A stretch of DNA of 16,924 nt from Pseudomonadota bacterium. Lineage in GTDB: Bacteria; Pseudomonadota; Gammaproteobacteria; Burkholderiales; Burkholderiaceae_B. The stretch covers positions 1-16,924 of the forward strand of contig JAEYZR010000297.1 in the NCBI GenBank assembly GCA_023427945.1. The letters are read 5' to 3'. The position numbers and the translations under genes are program-made. Below, piece by piece: positions 6,521 to 14,263 of this stretch (the first letter of the stretch is position 1; each line of letters opens with the position of its first letter). Below the pieces are notes generated by a model. It saw only the letters and a list, made by a program, of their open reading frames with translations, was not told the DNA's origin and ran no database searches.

Positions 6521-7658
6521 CGCCGTCGTACAGCACGGCCGACTGGCCAGGCGTCACCGCCCATTGAGCGGACTCGAAATCCAGCGTAAACGCAGCATCA
6601 CTCTGGACATGAATGCGGCAGGACGCATCAGGTTGCCGGTACCGGGTCTTGGCGCCCAGCACGAGACCATGCCCCTCGCTGGCGCCCCCCGTGCTGTCCG
6701 ATGCGACGCCAGGCGCGCCACCGGGCGCGCGCCCTGATACCCAACTGGGCGATTCGACATGCACTTTTTGCGACAGGAGCCACGGATGATCGTGCCCCTG
6801 CACCACATAGAGCACGTTATTGCTCATATCCTTGCGAGCCGTGTACCACGCATCGGCAGTCCCGTCGTCCTGCTGGCGCCCCTTGATTCCGCCGATGCCC
6901 AGGCCCTTGCGCTGACCCAGCGTATAGAAAGCCAATCCCTGGTGCTTGCCGACCCGATCGCCCTCGGGCGTTTTCATGGGGCCCGGCGCCGTGGGCAAAT
7001 AACGGTTGAGAAACTCGCGAAACGGTCGCTCGCCAATGAAACAGATGCCGGTGGAATCCTTCTTGGCCGCGTTGGGCAGGCCGAGTTCGGCTGCAATACG
7101 ACGAACCTCGGTCTTGGGCAGTTCGCCCAGCGGGAACAAGGTTCGCGACAACTGCGCCTGGTTCAGACGATGCAAGAAATAGCTCTGGTCCTTCGTCGCA
7201 TCCAGCCCCTTGAGCAACTCGAAGCGCTCGCCGCCGCCCACGTCCGGAACCGCTCGCACACGCGCATAGTGGCCGGTCGCGATACGTTCGGCCCCCAGCG
7301 ACATGGCATGATCCAGAAACGCCTTGAACTTGATCTCGGCATTGCACAGTACGTCAGGGTTAGGGGTGCGCCCGGCCGAGTACTCGCGCAGGAAATCGGC
7401 AAACACCCGATCCTTGTACTCCGCAGCAAAGTTGACAGCTTCCAGTTCAACGCCGATCAGATCGGCCACGCTGGCAGCGTCCAGCAGATCCTGGCGAGTC
7501 GAACAATATTCGGAGTCGTCGTCATCTTCCCAGTTTTTCATGAAAAGACCGACGACTTCATAGCCTTGCTGCTTGAGCAGCCAGGCAGTGACTGAAGAGT
7601 CCACTCCGCCCGACATGCCCACCACAACCCGGCCTTTGTGTGGGGAATGAGATGACAT
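6480..7658 (-). CDS. mnmA: tRNA-specific 2-thiouridylase MnmA
   Basis: MnmA activates U34 of tRNA-Lys, tRNA-Glu and tRNA-Gln with ATP and inserts sulfur from the Tus relay. The 392-residue protein shows the ATP PP-loop GMSGGVDSS (14-22), the first catalytic cysteine in NPDVLCNAEIKF (Cys105), the second in DSTGICFIGERPF (Cys206), and the tRNA-contacting YTLGQRKGLGIGG (245-257). Residues 309-331 are a Gly/Ala/Ser-rich insertion (GRAPGGAPGVASDSTGGASE) in the C-terminal barrel region, which makes the protein somewhat longer than the E. coli enzyme. The start at 7658 is seven bases after the glcF stop, so it is translated from the glc transcript or from a promoter inside glcF. The ribosome binding site is weak. 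The tauE frame overlaps its end. Confidence 0.97.
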   Translation of the reverse strand: MSSHSPHKGRVVVGMSGGVDSSVTAWLLKQQGYEVVGLFMKNWEDDDDSEYCSTRQDLLDAASVADLIGVELEAVNFAAEYKDRVFADFLREYSAGRTPNPDVLCNAEIKFKAFLDHAMSLGAERIATGHYARVRAVPDVGGGERFELLKGLDATKDQSYFLHRLNQAQLSRTLFPLGELPKTEVRRIAAELGLPNAAKKDSTGICFIGERPFREFLNRYLPTAPGPMKTPEGDRVGKHQGLAFYTLGQRKGLGIGGIKGRQQDDGTADAWYTARKDMSNNVLYVVQGHDHPWLLSQKVHVESPSWVSGRAPGGAPGVASDSTGGASEGHGLVLGAKTRYRQPDASCRIHVQSDAAFTLDFESAQWAVTPGQSAVLYDGDVCLGGGIITSSE

Positions 7659-7665
7659 GATTCCG

Positions 7666-8898
7666 CTATTCTAGCGCGTGTAGCCTCTGATCCAGGGCTT
7701 CGATCCAGTGCATGACAGGCACTGCAGTGCCAGCCTGGAGATGCCCGATGCAACCCACGTTGGCCGACAAAATCACCTCTGGCGCCGCTGCACCAATGGC
7801 CGCCAGCTTGCGCTCGCGCAACTGCGTGGACAGTTCGGACTGCAGAATCGAGTAGGAGCCCGCCGACCCGCAGCACAAGTGGCGGTCGGCAAACGGCCTG
7901 AGCATAAAGCCCAGCTGATGCAGCAACTGATCCGTGGGTACGCCCAGGCTTTGCCAATGCTGCAAGGTGCATGGCGGATGGAAGGCCATGACACGCGCAT
8001 CGGCGTGCAGCATGGGCAAGAGTGCAGGCACATGAGGCTGGAGATACTCGCCAATGTCCATGACCCGATCAGAGATATAACGTGCCTTGTCAGCGTAATC
8101 GGCGTCGTCTTTCAGCACATGCCCATACTCTCGCACCGTCGCGCCGCAGCCCGAGGCATTCATGACCAGGGCCTCGATTTCGCCGCTGTGCAGCCCCGGC
8201 CACCATGCATCGATGTTGCGTTTCATGGCCGCCTGAGCGCGTTCCGTATCACCAAGATGAAAATCGATGGCACCGCAACAGCCTGAGCGGGGAGCGATGC
8301 CTGCCCCCACGCCCAGTCGATCCAGCACCCGCACCGTGGCGGCATCCACGGCCGGCATCATGGCAGGCTGCACACAGTTGGCCAGCAGCCATACTTGCCG
8401 TGCGTGTCTGGACGCATTGGGCAGCGCCCCCGCGGGTCGTACCGGCAGGATCTTGCCGGACAGGCCTGCGGGCAGCAACGGCTTGACCCAACGCCCCACT
8501 TTCATTGCCCCGGCAAAAATCGCCGGGCGCAGCAAGATACGCAAAGCGTGGCGACGCCAGGTGTCGCTCCAACTGCGCGACACCCGCTCATCCACGAGCT
8601 GTCGCCCGATATCGATCAAGTGGCCATACTGGACACCCGAGGGGCACGTCGTTTCACAGTTTCGACACGTCAGGCATCGATCCAGGTGCAATTGCGTGTC
8701 CCGCGTTGGCTGCGCACCCTCCAGGACTTCCTTGATCAAATAGATACGACCGCGCGGACCGTCGAGTTCGTCGCCCAATATCTGATAGGTCGGACAGGTC
8801 GCCGTACAGAAGCCGCAATGCACGCATTTGCGCAATATCGCATCTGCCTCCAGACCTGCGGGTGATTGTTGCGCCCAGGGCGCCAGATCGGTCTGCAT
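7666..8898 (-). CDS. glcF: glycolate oxidase iron-sulfur subunit
   Basis: GlcF is the electron-transfer subunit of the membrane-associated glycolate oxidase, which converts glycolate to glyoxylate. From the chosen start it has 410 residues and follows E. coli GlcF closely (both begin MQT). Two 4Fe-4S clusters are visible, CVHCGFCTATCP (Cys25, 28, 31, 35) and CLTCRNCETTCP (Cys75, 78, 81, 85), followed by two CCG domains with SGCCGAIDFH and HLCCGSAGSYS. The open frame extends to 8952, but the Met at 8898 is preceded by TGGAGAG eight bases upstream and aligns with the E. coli start. The glcE stop is only four bases upstream, so the subunits are translationally linked. Confidence 0.97.
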   Translation of the reverse strand: MQTDLAPWAQQSPAGLEADAILRKCVHCGFCTATCPTYQILGDELDGPRGRIYLIKEVLEGAQPTRDTQLHLDRCLTCRNCETTCPSGVQYGHLIDIGRQLVDERVSRSWSDTWRRHALRILLRPAIFAGAMKVGRWVKPLLPAGLSGKILPVRPAGALPNASRHARQVWLLANCVQPAMMPAVDAATVRVLDRLGVGAGIAPRSGCCGAIDFHLGDTERAQAAMKRNIDAWWPGLHSGEIEALVMNASGCGATVREYGHVLKDDADYADKARYISDRVMDIGEYLQPHVPALLPMLHADARVMAFHPPCTLQHWQSLGVPTDQLLHQLGFMLRPFADRHLCCGSAGSYSILQSELSTQLRERKLAAIGAAAPEVILSANVGCIGHLQAGTAVPVMHWIEALDQRLHALE

Positions 8899-8902
8899 GA
8901 CG

Positions 8903-10015
8903 CTAACTCTCCACAAGCATGCGGCCGGGATTGAACAGATGCCAGGGATCAAACTCGTTTTTCAGACGCTGCATCACGTTCAGCAGCGCGGGCTCAGGCG
9001 GGTGAAAGACACCCGATGACGGACGCACCATCGACTTGCCCACACGAAACAAGGTGGCATGCCCGCCACTGCGCGATGCGTAGTCTCGGATCGCCGCCAC
9101 ATCGAGATCACCCCGCAGCCAGCGCTGCCCGCCGCCCCATTCGATGAGATCACAGGGAAAATCATCCGGCACGGGTGTGGCAGGCGGCAACGCCAGGCGC
9201 CAGAGCGTATCTTCGCCCGCCAGACAGGGATGTGTGTGTTCACGCAAGGAACGCCAGAATGCATCGGCAGCACTCGCATCCATCATCGCACCGCCGATCG
9301 TCCGTTGCGCGCTGCTCACGGCGACATCGCTGCCCGAGAGCCGCACCGCCAGCGTGCCGGTCCCGCCCGAGGGCGCCCGCAGCCAGGCTGTTGCACTGAT
9401 CGGCAGTGGCAGTAACCGCCAGGTCGAACAGGCGGCCAGGGCACGTGCGACATCCATGTCGAGTTCGACGGTGCAGGTAGCCTCAGGCCTGGGCACAACC
9501 TTCAGCGAGATATCGACCAATGCGCCGAACATCCCCATCGCACCAGCCAGCAGGCGCGAAACGTCGTAGCCAGCGACATTCTTGACGACCTGTCCACCGA
9601 ACGACATCAACCGACCCTGGCCATCGAGCAGCCGCACACCCAGGACGAAATCGCGCACACTGCCATGCGTCATACGGGCAGGTCCCGACAGGCCAGCACT
9701 CACACATCCGCCCAGCGTGGCATGTTCCCCGAAATGCGGAGGCTCGAACGCCAGCATCTGGCCCTGCTCCCTTAGAACAGCTTCGAGCTCTTGCAAAGGC
9801 GTCCCGGCACGCGCAGTGACCACCAGTTCAGCAGGGTGGTAATCAAGCACACCACGATAGGCACTCATATCCAGCAAGGAATGTGCGGTGGCCTCATTGA
9901 TGAGTTGCGTATTCCCGAAGAAATCCTTGGTCCGCCCCCCCACAATGAAAATGGGGCGATGACCCGCACGCGCGGTCATCACCTGATCCTGCAACTCAGC
10001 AAGCACAAATTCCAT
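8903..10015 (-). CDS. glcE: glycolate oxidase FAD-binding subunit
   Basis: GlcE is the second flavin-domain subunit of glycolate oxidase. The 370-residue protein is slightly longer than E. coli GlcE (350). The FAD-binding PCMH-type fold is visible in FIVGGRTKDFFG (about 23-34), the conserved GGCVSAGLSGPARMTHGSVRDFVLG (101-125), and VVKNVAGYDVSRL, which is typical of this subunit. The C-terminus NEFDPWHLFNPGRM carries the family's closing motif. It starts five bases after the glcD stop and ends four bases before glcF, so the three subunits are encoded in order with almost no spacing. The ribosome binding site before 10015 is weak, consistent with translational coupling to glcD. Confidence 0.96.
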   Translation of the reverse strand: MEFVLAELQDQVMTARAGHRPIFIVGGRTKDFFGNTQLINEATAHSLLDMSAYRGVLDYHPAELVVTARAGTPLQELEAVLREQGQMLAFEPPHFGEHATLGGCVSAGLSGPARMTHGSVRDFVLGVRLLDGQGRLMSFGGQVVKNVAGYDVSRLLAGAMGMFGALVDISLKVVPRPEATCTVELDMDVARALAACSTWRLLPLPISATAWLRAPSGGTGTLAVRLSGSDVAVSSAQRTIGGAMMDASAADAFWRSLREHTHPCLAGEDTLWRLALPPATPVPDDFPCDLIEWGGGQRWLRGDLDVAAIRDYASRSGGHATLFRVGKSMVRPSSGVFHPPEPALLNVMQRLKNEFDPWHLFNPGRMLVES

Positions 10016-10020
10016 CTTTG

Positions 10021-11520
10021 CTAGAACCTGGAAAGATCGGGAAACTGGATCGCGCCCGAATGCACGTGCATCTTGCCGTATTCAGCGCATCGCGCAAGGG
10101 TGGGGATGACCTTGTCGGGGTTCAACAGACCTGCAGGATCGAACGCCAGCTTGACCCCGGAAAACGCATTCAGCTCTTCTTGTGAAAACTGCACACACAT
10201 CTGATTTATTTTCTCCAGCCCCACCCCATGCTCACCCGTAATGGTGCCGCCGACCTGGACACACAACTCGAGGATGGCCGCGCCAAACCGGTCGGCGCGC
10301 TCGACCTCTCCCGGATTGTTGGCGTCAAAAAGAATCAAAGGGTGAAGGTTGCCGTCGCCAGCGTGAAACACGTTGGCACACCGCAACCCGTATTCGTCCG
10401 TCATCTGTTCGATGGCGCCCAACACCCGCGCAAGATGCCGCCTGGGGATGGTGCCATCCATGCAGTAGTAATCCGGCGATACACGCCCTGCCGCCGGAAA
10501 CGCATTCTTGCGTCCTGCCCAAAACCGCATCCGCTCGGCTTCGCTCTCCGAAACCTGAACACGAGTCGCGCCGGCCTCAATGAAAATCCGCTCCATATGG
10601 GCAATTTCATGCGCGACCTCTTCTGGTGTACCGTCCGACTCGCACAGCAAAATGGCCTGCGCCTGCAGGTCATAGCCCGCATTGACGAACGGCTCCACCA
10701 TATGGGTGGCCTGACGATCCATCATTTCCAGGCCAGCCGGGATGATGCCCGCGCCAATGATGGCGGTGACCGCCAGGCCAGCGGCATCGACAGTGGAAAA
10801 ACTGGCCATGACGACCCGCGCGCACGCCGGACGCGGAATCAGCTTGACGGTGATTTCGGTGGCAATGCCCAGCATGCCTTCCGATCCAATGAACGCTGCA
10901 AGCAGGTCCAGGCCCGCGCAATCCGGTGCACGCGAACCCAGTTCGAGGATGTCCCCCTCGCTTGACACCGCACGCACGCGTAATACGTTGTGCAAGGTCA
11001 GGCCGTATTTCAGACAATGCACGCCGCCAGAATTCTCGGCCACATTGCCCCCGATAGAACAGGCAATCTGGCTCGATGGATCGGGCGCGTAATAGAGGCC
11101 ATGCACCGCGGCCGCCTCGGAAATCGCCAGATTGCGTACCCCAGGCTGGACCGTGGCGGTACCATTCTGAAGATCGATATCCAGAATGCGGTTCATTTTG
11201 GACAGACCCAGCAGTAGCCCCTGGGCGTGGGGCATGGCCCCACCAGACAGACCTGTGCCTGCCCCGCGCGCGACGATGGGCACACCCATTTTCCGGCACA
11301 GTTTGATCACCGCCTGCACCTGCTCTTCCGTCTCCGGCAGGGCGACCACAGCGGGCATGCACTTGTAGAGGCTGAGCCCGTCGCACTCGTAGGGCTTCAT
11401 GGTTTCCGCCCGATGCAATACGCAATGCGGCGGCAATGCCTTCAACAGCGCCTGAACCAGCGCTGGAATTCTGTTCGAGTCGGCGTCGGCATCGACATCA
11501 CTGGGCAAGACGGTATCCAT
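10021..11520 (-). CDS. glcD: glycolate oxidase catalytic FAD subunit
   Basis: GlcD oxidises glycolate (also D-lactate in E. coli) and passes electrons through GlcE and GlcF to the respiratory chain. About 499 residues match E. coli GlcD along the whole length. The FAD-binding part shows PIVARGAGTGLSGGA and YYAPDPSSQIACSIGGNVAE. The C-terminal oxidase domain shows NVFHAGDGNLHPLI and TGEHGVGLEKINQM, whose His and Glu residues form the metal and substrate site. The end, CAEYGKMHVHSGAIQFPDLSRF, is also GlcD-specific. I chose the ATG at 11520; an in-frame GTG at 11529 would add three residues, and neither has a good ribosome binding site. It is 51 bases downstream of a related flavoprotein gene. 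No GlcC-type regulator or malate synthase gene is in the window. Confidence 0.97.
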   Translation of the reverse strand: MDTVLPSDVDADADSNRIPALVQALLKALPPHCVLHRAETMKPYECDGLSLYKCMPAVVALPETEEQVQAVIKLCRKMGVPIVARGAGTGLSGGAMPHAQGLLLGLSKMNRILDIDLQNGTATVQPGVRNLAISEAAAVHGLYYAPDPSSQIACSIGGNVAENSGGVHCLKYGLTLHNVLRVRAVSSEGDILELGSRAPDCAGLDLLAAFIGSEGMLGIATEITVKLIPRPACARVVMASFSTVDAAGLAVTAIIGAGIIPAGLEMMDRQATHMVEPFVNAGYDLQAQAILLCESDGTPEEVAHEIAHMERIFIEAGATRVQVSESEAERMRFWAGRKNAFPAAGRVSPDYYCMDGTIPRRHLARVLGAIEQMTDEYGLRCANVFHAGDGNLHPLILFDANNPGEVERADRFGAAILELCVQVGGTITGEHGVGLEKINQMCVQFSQEELNAFSGVKLAFDPAGLLNPDKVIPTLARCAEYGKMHVHSGAIQFPDLSRF

Positions 11521-11571
11521 ACACGACACAATAGCGTGCTGGTGACACCGTAAGGCACAGGGCTTACCCTA

Positions 11572-12981
11572 TTACCAGGTAACTATCTTGCCTGGATTCA
11601 GAATATTGTTGGGATCGTAGGCGTGTTTCAAGGCCCGCATCAACTCGATGGCGTCCTCACCATGCTCTTCCAGCAAAAACGGCATTTTGTGCATGCCCAC
11701 GCCGTGCTCGCCCGTGCAGGTGCCGTCCATACCGATGGCTCGGCGCACCATGCGATGGTTGATCTCTTCCGACTGCTCCCACTCAGCCTGGCTGTCAGGG
11801 TCGATCAACATCAGGACATGGAAATTACCGTCGCCCACATGACCCACGATGGTGTACAGAAAGGATGCCTGCGCCAGATCGGCAGCCGTTTCGCTCACAC
11901 ACTGCGCCAGACGCGAAATAGGTACACAAACGTCGGTCGTACTGGAACGGCATCCCGGCCGCAGTTGCAGGCCTGCAAAATAAGCGTTGTGCCGAGCCGT
12001 CCACAGACGATTGCGATCCTCCGGGCGCTCGGCCCATTCGAAATCCAGCCCGCCGCGATCCCGCGTGATTTCCTGCACCAGCTCGGCCTGCTCCTGGACA
12101 CCGGCCGGGCTGCCATGAAACTCAAACAGCAGCAGCGGCGACTCCCGCAGGGTCAACTGGCTGTAGCGATTGACGCTACGTACCGCGGCTTCGTCCATGA
12201 ACTCGACCCGGGCCACGGGAATCCCCATCTGGATGATGTCGATCACACTTGATACTGCCGCATCGAGCGAATCGAAGTTGCACACCGCCGCCGACACCGC
12301 CTCGGGCTGAGGATAAAGACGAACGGTCACCTCGGTAATGATGCCAAGCGTACCCTCACTGCCGACAAAAATACGCGTCAGATCGTATCCCGCCGACGAC
12401 TTGCGTGCCCGACTGGAGGTGCGGATGATCTTGCCCAGGGCCGTGACAACCGTCATGGACACCACGTTTTCTCGCATCGTCCCGTAGCGCACGGCATTCG
12501 TACCCGAAGCGCGCGTTGCCGCCATGCCGCCTATGCTGGCGTCGGCGCCAGGATCAATAGGGAAGAACAGTCCGGTATCGCGCAGGCTGTCGTTCAACTG
12601 CTTGCGCAACACGCCAGCCTGTACTGTCGCGGTCAAGTCTTCGGCATTGACCGTCACGATCTGGTTCATCTGCGAGAGATCGATGCTGATCCCTCCCTCG
12701 ATCGCCAGGGTATGCCCTTCCAGCGACGACCCCGCACCATAGGCGATCACCGGCACATTGTGCGCATTGCACAGTTCCACCACTTCTGCGACCTCTTCAG
12801 TGGTGTGTACGACGACCACCCCATCGGGGGGTATGCAAGGATAGGGCGACTCGCTCTCGCCGTAGTGCGTCAGCGCCGATGCCGACGTCAGGAAACGCTC
12901 ACCAAAACGCGCTCGCAAGGTATCTGCGAACACGGCAGGGACAACTCGGCGAAGCCCTTCGGAATGGAGTGGAGCATTCAT
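11572..12981 (-). CDS. FAD-linked D-lactate dehydrogenase (LDHD/GlcD-like)
   Basis: This 469-residue protein is in the same FAD-linked oxidase family as GlcD but nearer to cytochrome-type D-lactate dehydrogenase, such as mammalian LDHD and yeast Dld. Residues 78-90 (VIAYGAGSSLEGH) and the segment GADASIGGMAATRASGTNAVRYG (145-167) are the FAD site in the form used by that branch, unlike the GAGTGLSGGA of GlcD. The catalytic domain has GHVGDGNFHVLM (His381, His388) and GEHGVGMHKM (Glu425, His426). It ends in LNPGKIVTW. The start at 12981 has TAGG about nine bases upstream. D-lactate is the best guess; other 2-hydroxyacids are possible. It lies 37 bases after aroG and about 50 before glcD, all on one strand. 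Confidence 0.9.
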   Translation of the reverse strand: MNAPLHSEGLRRVVPAVFADTLRARFGERFLTSASALTHYGESESPYPCIPPDGVVVVHTTEEVAEVVELCNAHNVPVIAYGAGSSLEGHTLAIEGGISIDLSQMNQIVTVNAEDLTATVQAGVLRKQLNDSLRDTGLFFPIDPGADASIGGMAATRASGTNAVRYGTMRENVVSMTVVTALGKIIRTSSRARKSSAGYDLTRIFVGSEGTLGIITEVTVRLYPQPEAVSAAVCNFDSLDAAVSSVIDIIQMGIPVARVEFMDEAAVRSVNRYSQLTLRESPLLLFEFHGSPAGVQEQAELVQEITRDRGGLDFEWAERPEDRNRLWTARHNAYFAGLQLRPGCRSSTTDVCVPISRLAQCVSETAADLAQASFLYTIVGHVGDGNFHVLMLIDPDSQAEWEQSEEINHRMVRRAIGMDGTCTGEHGVGMHKMPFLLEEHGEDAIELMRALKHAYDPNNILNPGKIVTW

Positions 12982-13018
12982 GACAGATACCTACGCAATC
13001 GACGGATAAAACACTATT

Positions 13019-14092
13019 TTACTTGCACGAGGAGGCGAGGACTCGACGGCGCTCTCGCACCGCTTCGGCCAGGTTCTCCATCGCGGCGACCGATGTATCC
13101 CAATCGATGCAACCATCGGTGATGCTCTGCCCATACACCAGCGGCTGGCCTTCGACCAGATCCTGACGACCTGCCACCAGATGGCTCTCTACCATGACAC
13201 CAAAAATGCGCATGTCGCCCCCGGCAATCTGACGCGCCACGTCCTGGAGAACGAGTGTCTGATTCTCGGGCTTCTTGCTGCTGTTGGCGTGACTGGCGTC
13301 GATCATCACTCGCGGCGCCAGGCCAGCCTTGCCCATTTCCTGGGCCGCCGCCTCGACGCTGACTGCATCGTAATTGGGCGCTTTGCCGCCACGAAGAATG
13401 ATGTGGCAATCTTCGTTGCCTGCCGTCGACACGATGGCCGAATGCCCACCCTTGGTGACCGACAGGAAGTGATGCGGTTGCGAAGCCGCCTTGATGGCAT
13501 CGAGCGCAATTTTGACATTGCCGTCTGTGCCGTTCTTGAATCCCACCGGACACGACAGCCCCGAGGAAAGCTCGCGATGCACCTGGCTTTCCGTCGTCCT
13601 CGCCCCAATAGCCCCCCACGAGACCAGGTCTGCAATGTATTGCGGAGTAATCATGTCGAGGTATTCGCAGCCGGCGGGCAAGCCCAGGCTGTTGATGTCC
13701 AGCAGTACCTCGCGAGCCACGCGCACGCCACGATTGATATCGAAGCTGCCGTCAAGCCCGGGATCGTTGATCAACCCTTTCCAGCCGACGGTCGTGCGTG
13801 GCTTTTCGAAATACACACGCATGACGATCTCGAGTTCGCCGGCCAGACGGTCACGCAACCCTTTCAACCTTTGCGCATACTCCAGCGCGGCCTTGGGATC
13901 ATGTATGGAACATGGACCGATCACTACCGCGACGCGGTCTTCCATGCCATGCAAAATGCGATGCAGTGCCTGGCGTGACGCGAATACCGTCTCCGCTGCC
14001 ACTGTTGTGCAAGCCAGATCGCGCATGACATGCGAAGGAGGGGTAAGTTCTTTGATCTCGCGAATGCGCAAGTCGTCGGTATTGTGTGACAC
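13019..14092 (-). CDS. aroG: 3-deoxy-7-phosphoheptulonate (DAHP) synthase, AroG/AroF class
   Basis: This enzyme condenses phosphoenolpyruvate with erythrose 4-phosphate, the committed step of aromatic amino acid synthesis. Its 357 residues align with E. coli AroG almost without gaps, so the numbering coincides. Metal ligands are Cys61 (GPCSIHDP), His268 (DASHAN), Glu302 (VESHLV) and Asp326. Active-site Lys97 and Arg99 sit in FEKPRTT. Residues around the AroG Phe pocket are kept (Asp6, Asp7, Met147, Pro150, Leu179, Ser180, Phe209, Ser211), suggesting Phe-type feedback inhibition, but the effector cannot be settled from sequence. The start is GTG at 14092, with CAGGAG seven bases upstream. The gene has its own promoter and a leader with a predicted Phe/Tyr attenuator. 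No terminator follows it; the D-lactate dehydrogenase-like gene begins 37 bases downstream. Confidence 0.97.
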   Translation of the reverse strand: MSHNTDDLRIREIKELTPPSHVMRDLACTTVAAETVFASRQALHRILHGMEDRVAVVIGPCSIHDPKAALEYAQRLKGLRDRLAGELEIVMRVYFEKPRTTVGWKGLINDPGLDGSFDINRGVRVAREVLLDINSLGLPAGCEYLDMITPQYIADLVSWGAIGARTTESQVHRELSSGLSCPVGFKNGTDGNVKIALDAIKAASQPHHFLSVTKGGHSAIVSTAGNEDCHIILRGGKAPNYDAVSVEAAAQEMGKAGLAPRVMIDASHANSSKKPENQTLVLQDVARQIAGGDMRIFGVMVESHLVAGRQDLVEGQPLVYGQSITDGCIDWDTSVAAMENLAEAVRERRRVLASSCK

Positions 14093-14128
14093 GGTATTGC
14101 TCCTGTGGGGCTACCAGGTGGCGGCAAC

Positions 14129-14159
14129 AAAAAAAGCCGCCTTCAGCTGGCGGCTTTTT
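14129..14159 (-). terminator. attenuator terminator in the aroG leader
   Basis: On the minus strand AAAAAGCCGCC (14159-14149) and GGCGGCTTTTT (14141-14131) form a stem whose six GC pairs are extended by A:T pairs, with the 7-base loop AGCTGAA and seven T residues at 14135-14129. It lies 21 bases after the leader peptide stop codon and 36 bases before the aroG GTG, upstream of the gene it would control. A terminator here makes sense only as an attenuator, or as the end of the tldD transcript. The latter is unlikely to be its only role, because the aroG promoter lies upstream of it. Confidence 0.9.
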
Positions 14160-14179
14160 CTTGGGGGGGAACTACGTAT

Positions 14180-14257
14180 TCAGGCTACGCGCATCCCTTC
14201 CTCCGCCAGTGGCTTAGGAATCCCGTAAAAATAAAATCGGGCGGATGCGGTAATCAT
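14180..14257 (-). CDS. aroG leader peptide, 25 residues, Phe-Tyr-Phe-Tyr
   Basis: This short reading frame starts at ATG 14257 and stops at TGA 14182-14180. It begins MITASARFYFYG; codons 8-11 (14236-14225) are TTT TAT TTT TAC. Four consecutive aromatic codons in 25 would be rare by chance and match the end products of the pathway that aroG opens. Its job would be to report the supply of charged tRNA-Phe and tRNA-Tyr through ribosome stalling, not to make a useful protein. No ribosome binding site is present: the promoter -10 hexamer ends seven bases before the ATG, so the predicted transcript starts on or within a base or two of the AUG. That would be leaderless translation, as reported for trpL in Sinorhizobium. 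Distance from the FYFY codons to the antiterminator strand fits a stalled ribosome footprint. Confidence 0.82.
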   Translation of the reverse strand: MITASARFYFYGIPKPLAEEGMRVA

Positions 14258-14263
14258 TCGACA

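Larger units (their letters stand above)
14120..14257 (-). promoter_or_regulatory. predicted Phe/Tyr transcription attenuator of aroG
   Basis: Four mutually exclusive segments can be drawn in the leader RNA. Segment 1 is CGCATCC (14249-14243) in codons 3-5 of the leader peptide. Segment 2 runs from CTGGCGG (14209-14203, codons 17-19) to GGATGCG (14196-14190). Segment 3 is CCGCCAG (14153-14147) and segment 4 is GGCGGC (14141-14136). Pairing 1:2 uses CGCATCC/GGATGCG, 7 bp. Pairing 2:3 uses CTGGCGG/CCGCCAG, 7 bp, and breaks the terminator 3:4. A fifth segment, GCCGCC (14125-14120), can pair with segment 4 when 3 is occupied. A ribosome stalled at Phe/Tyr codons 8-11 would mask segment 1 and leave segment 2 free, favouring readthrough. 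A ribosome reaching the stop codon would cover segment 2 and allow termination. The pairings are read from sequence; the mechanism follows the trp/phe attenuator model. Confidence 0.82.

Noticed and set aside
12982..13018. Possible terminator between aroG and the D-lactate dehydrogenase-like gene
   Set aside because: Only a 4-bp AAAA/TTTT pairing is present, far too weak to act as a terminator.
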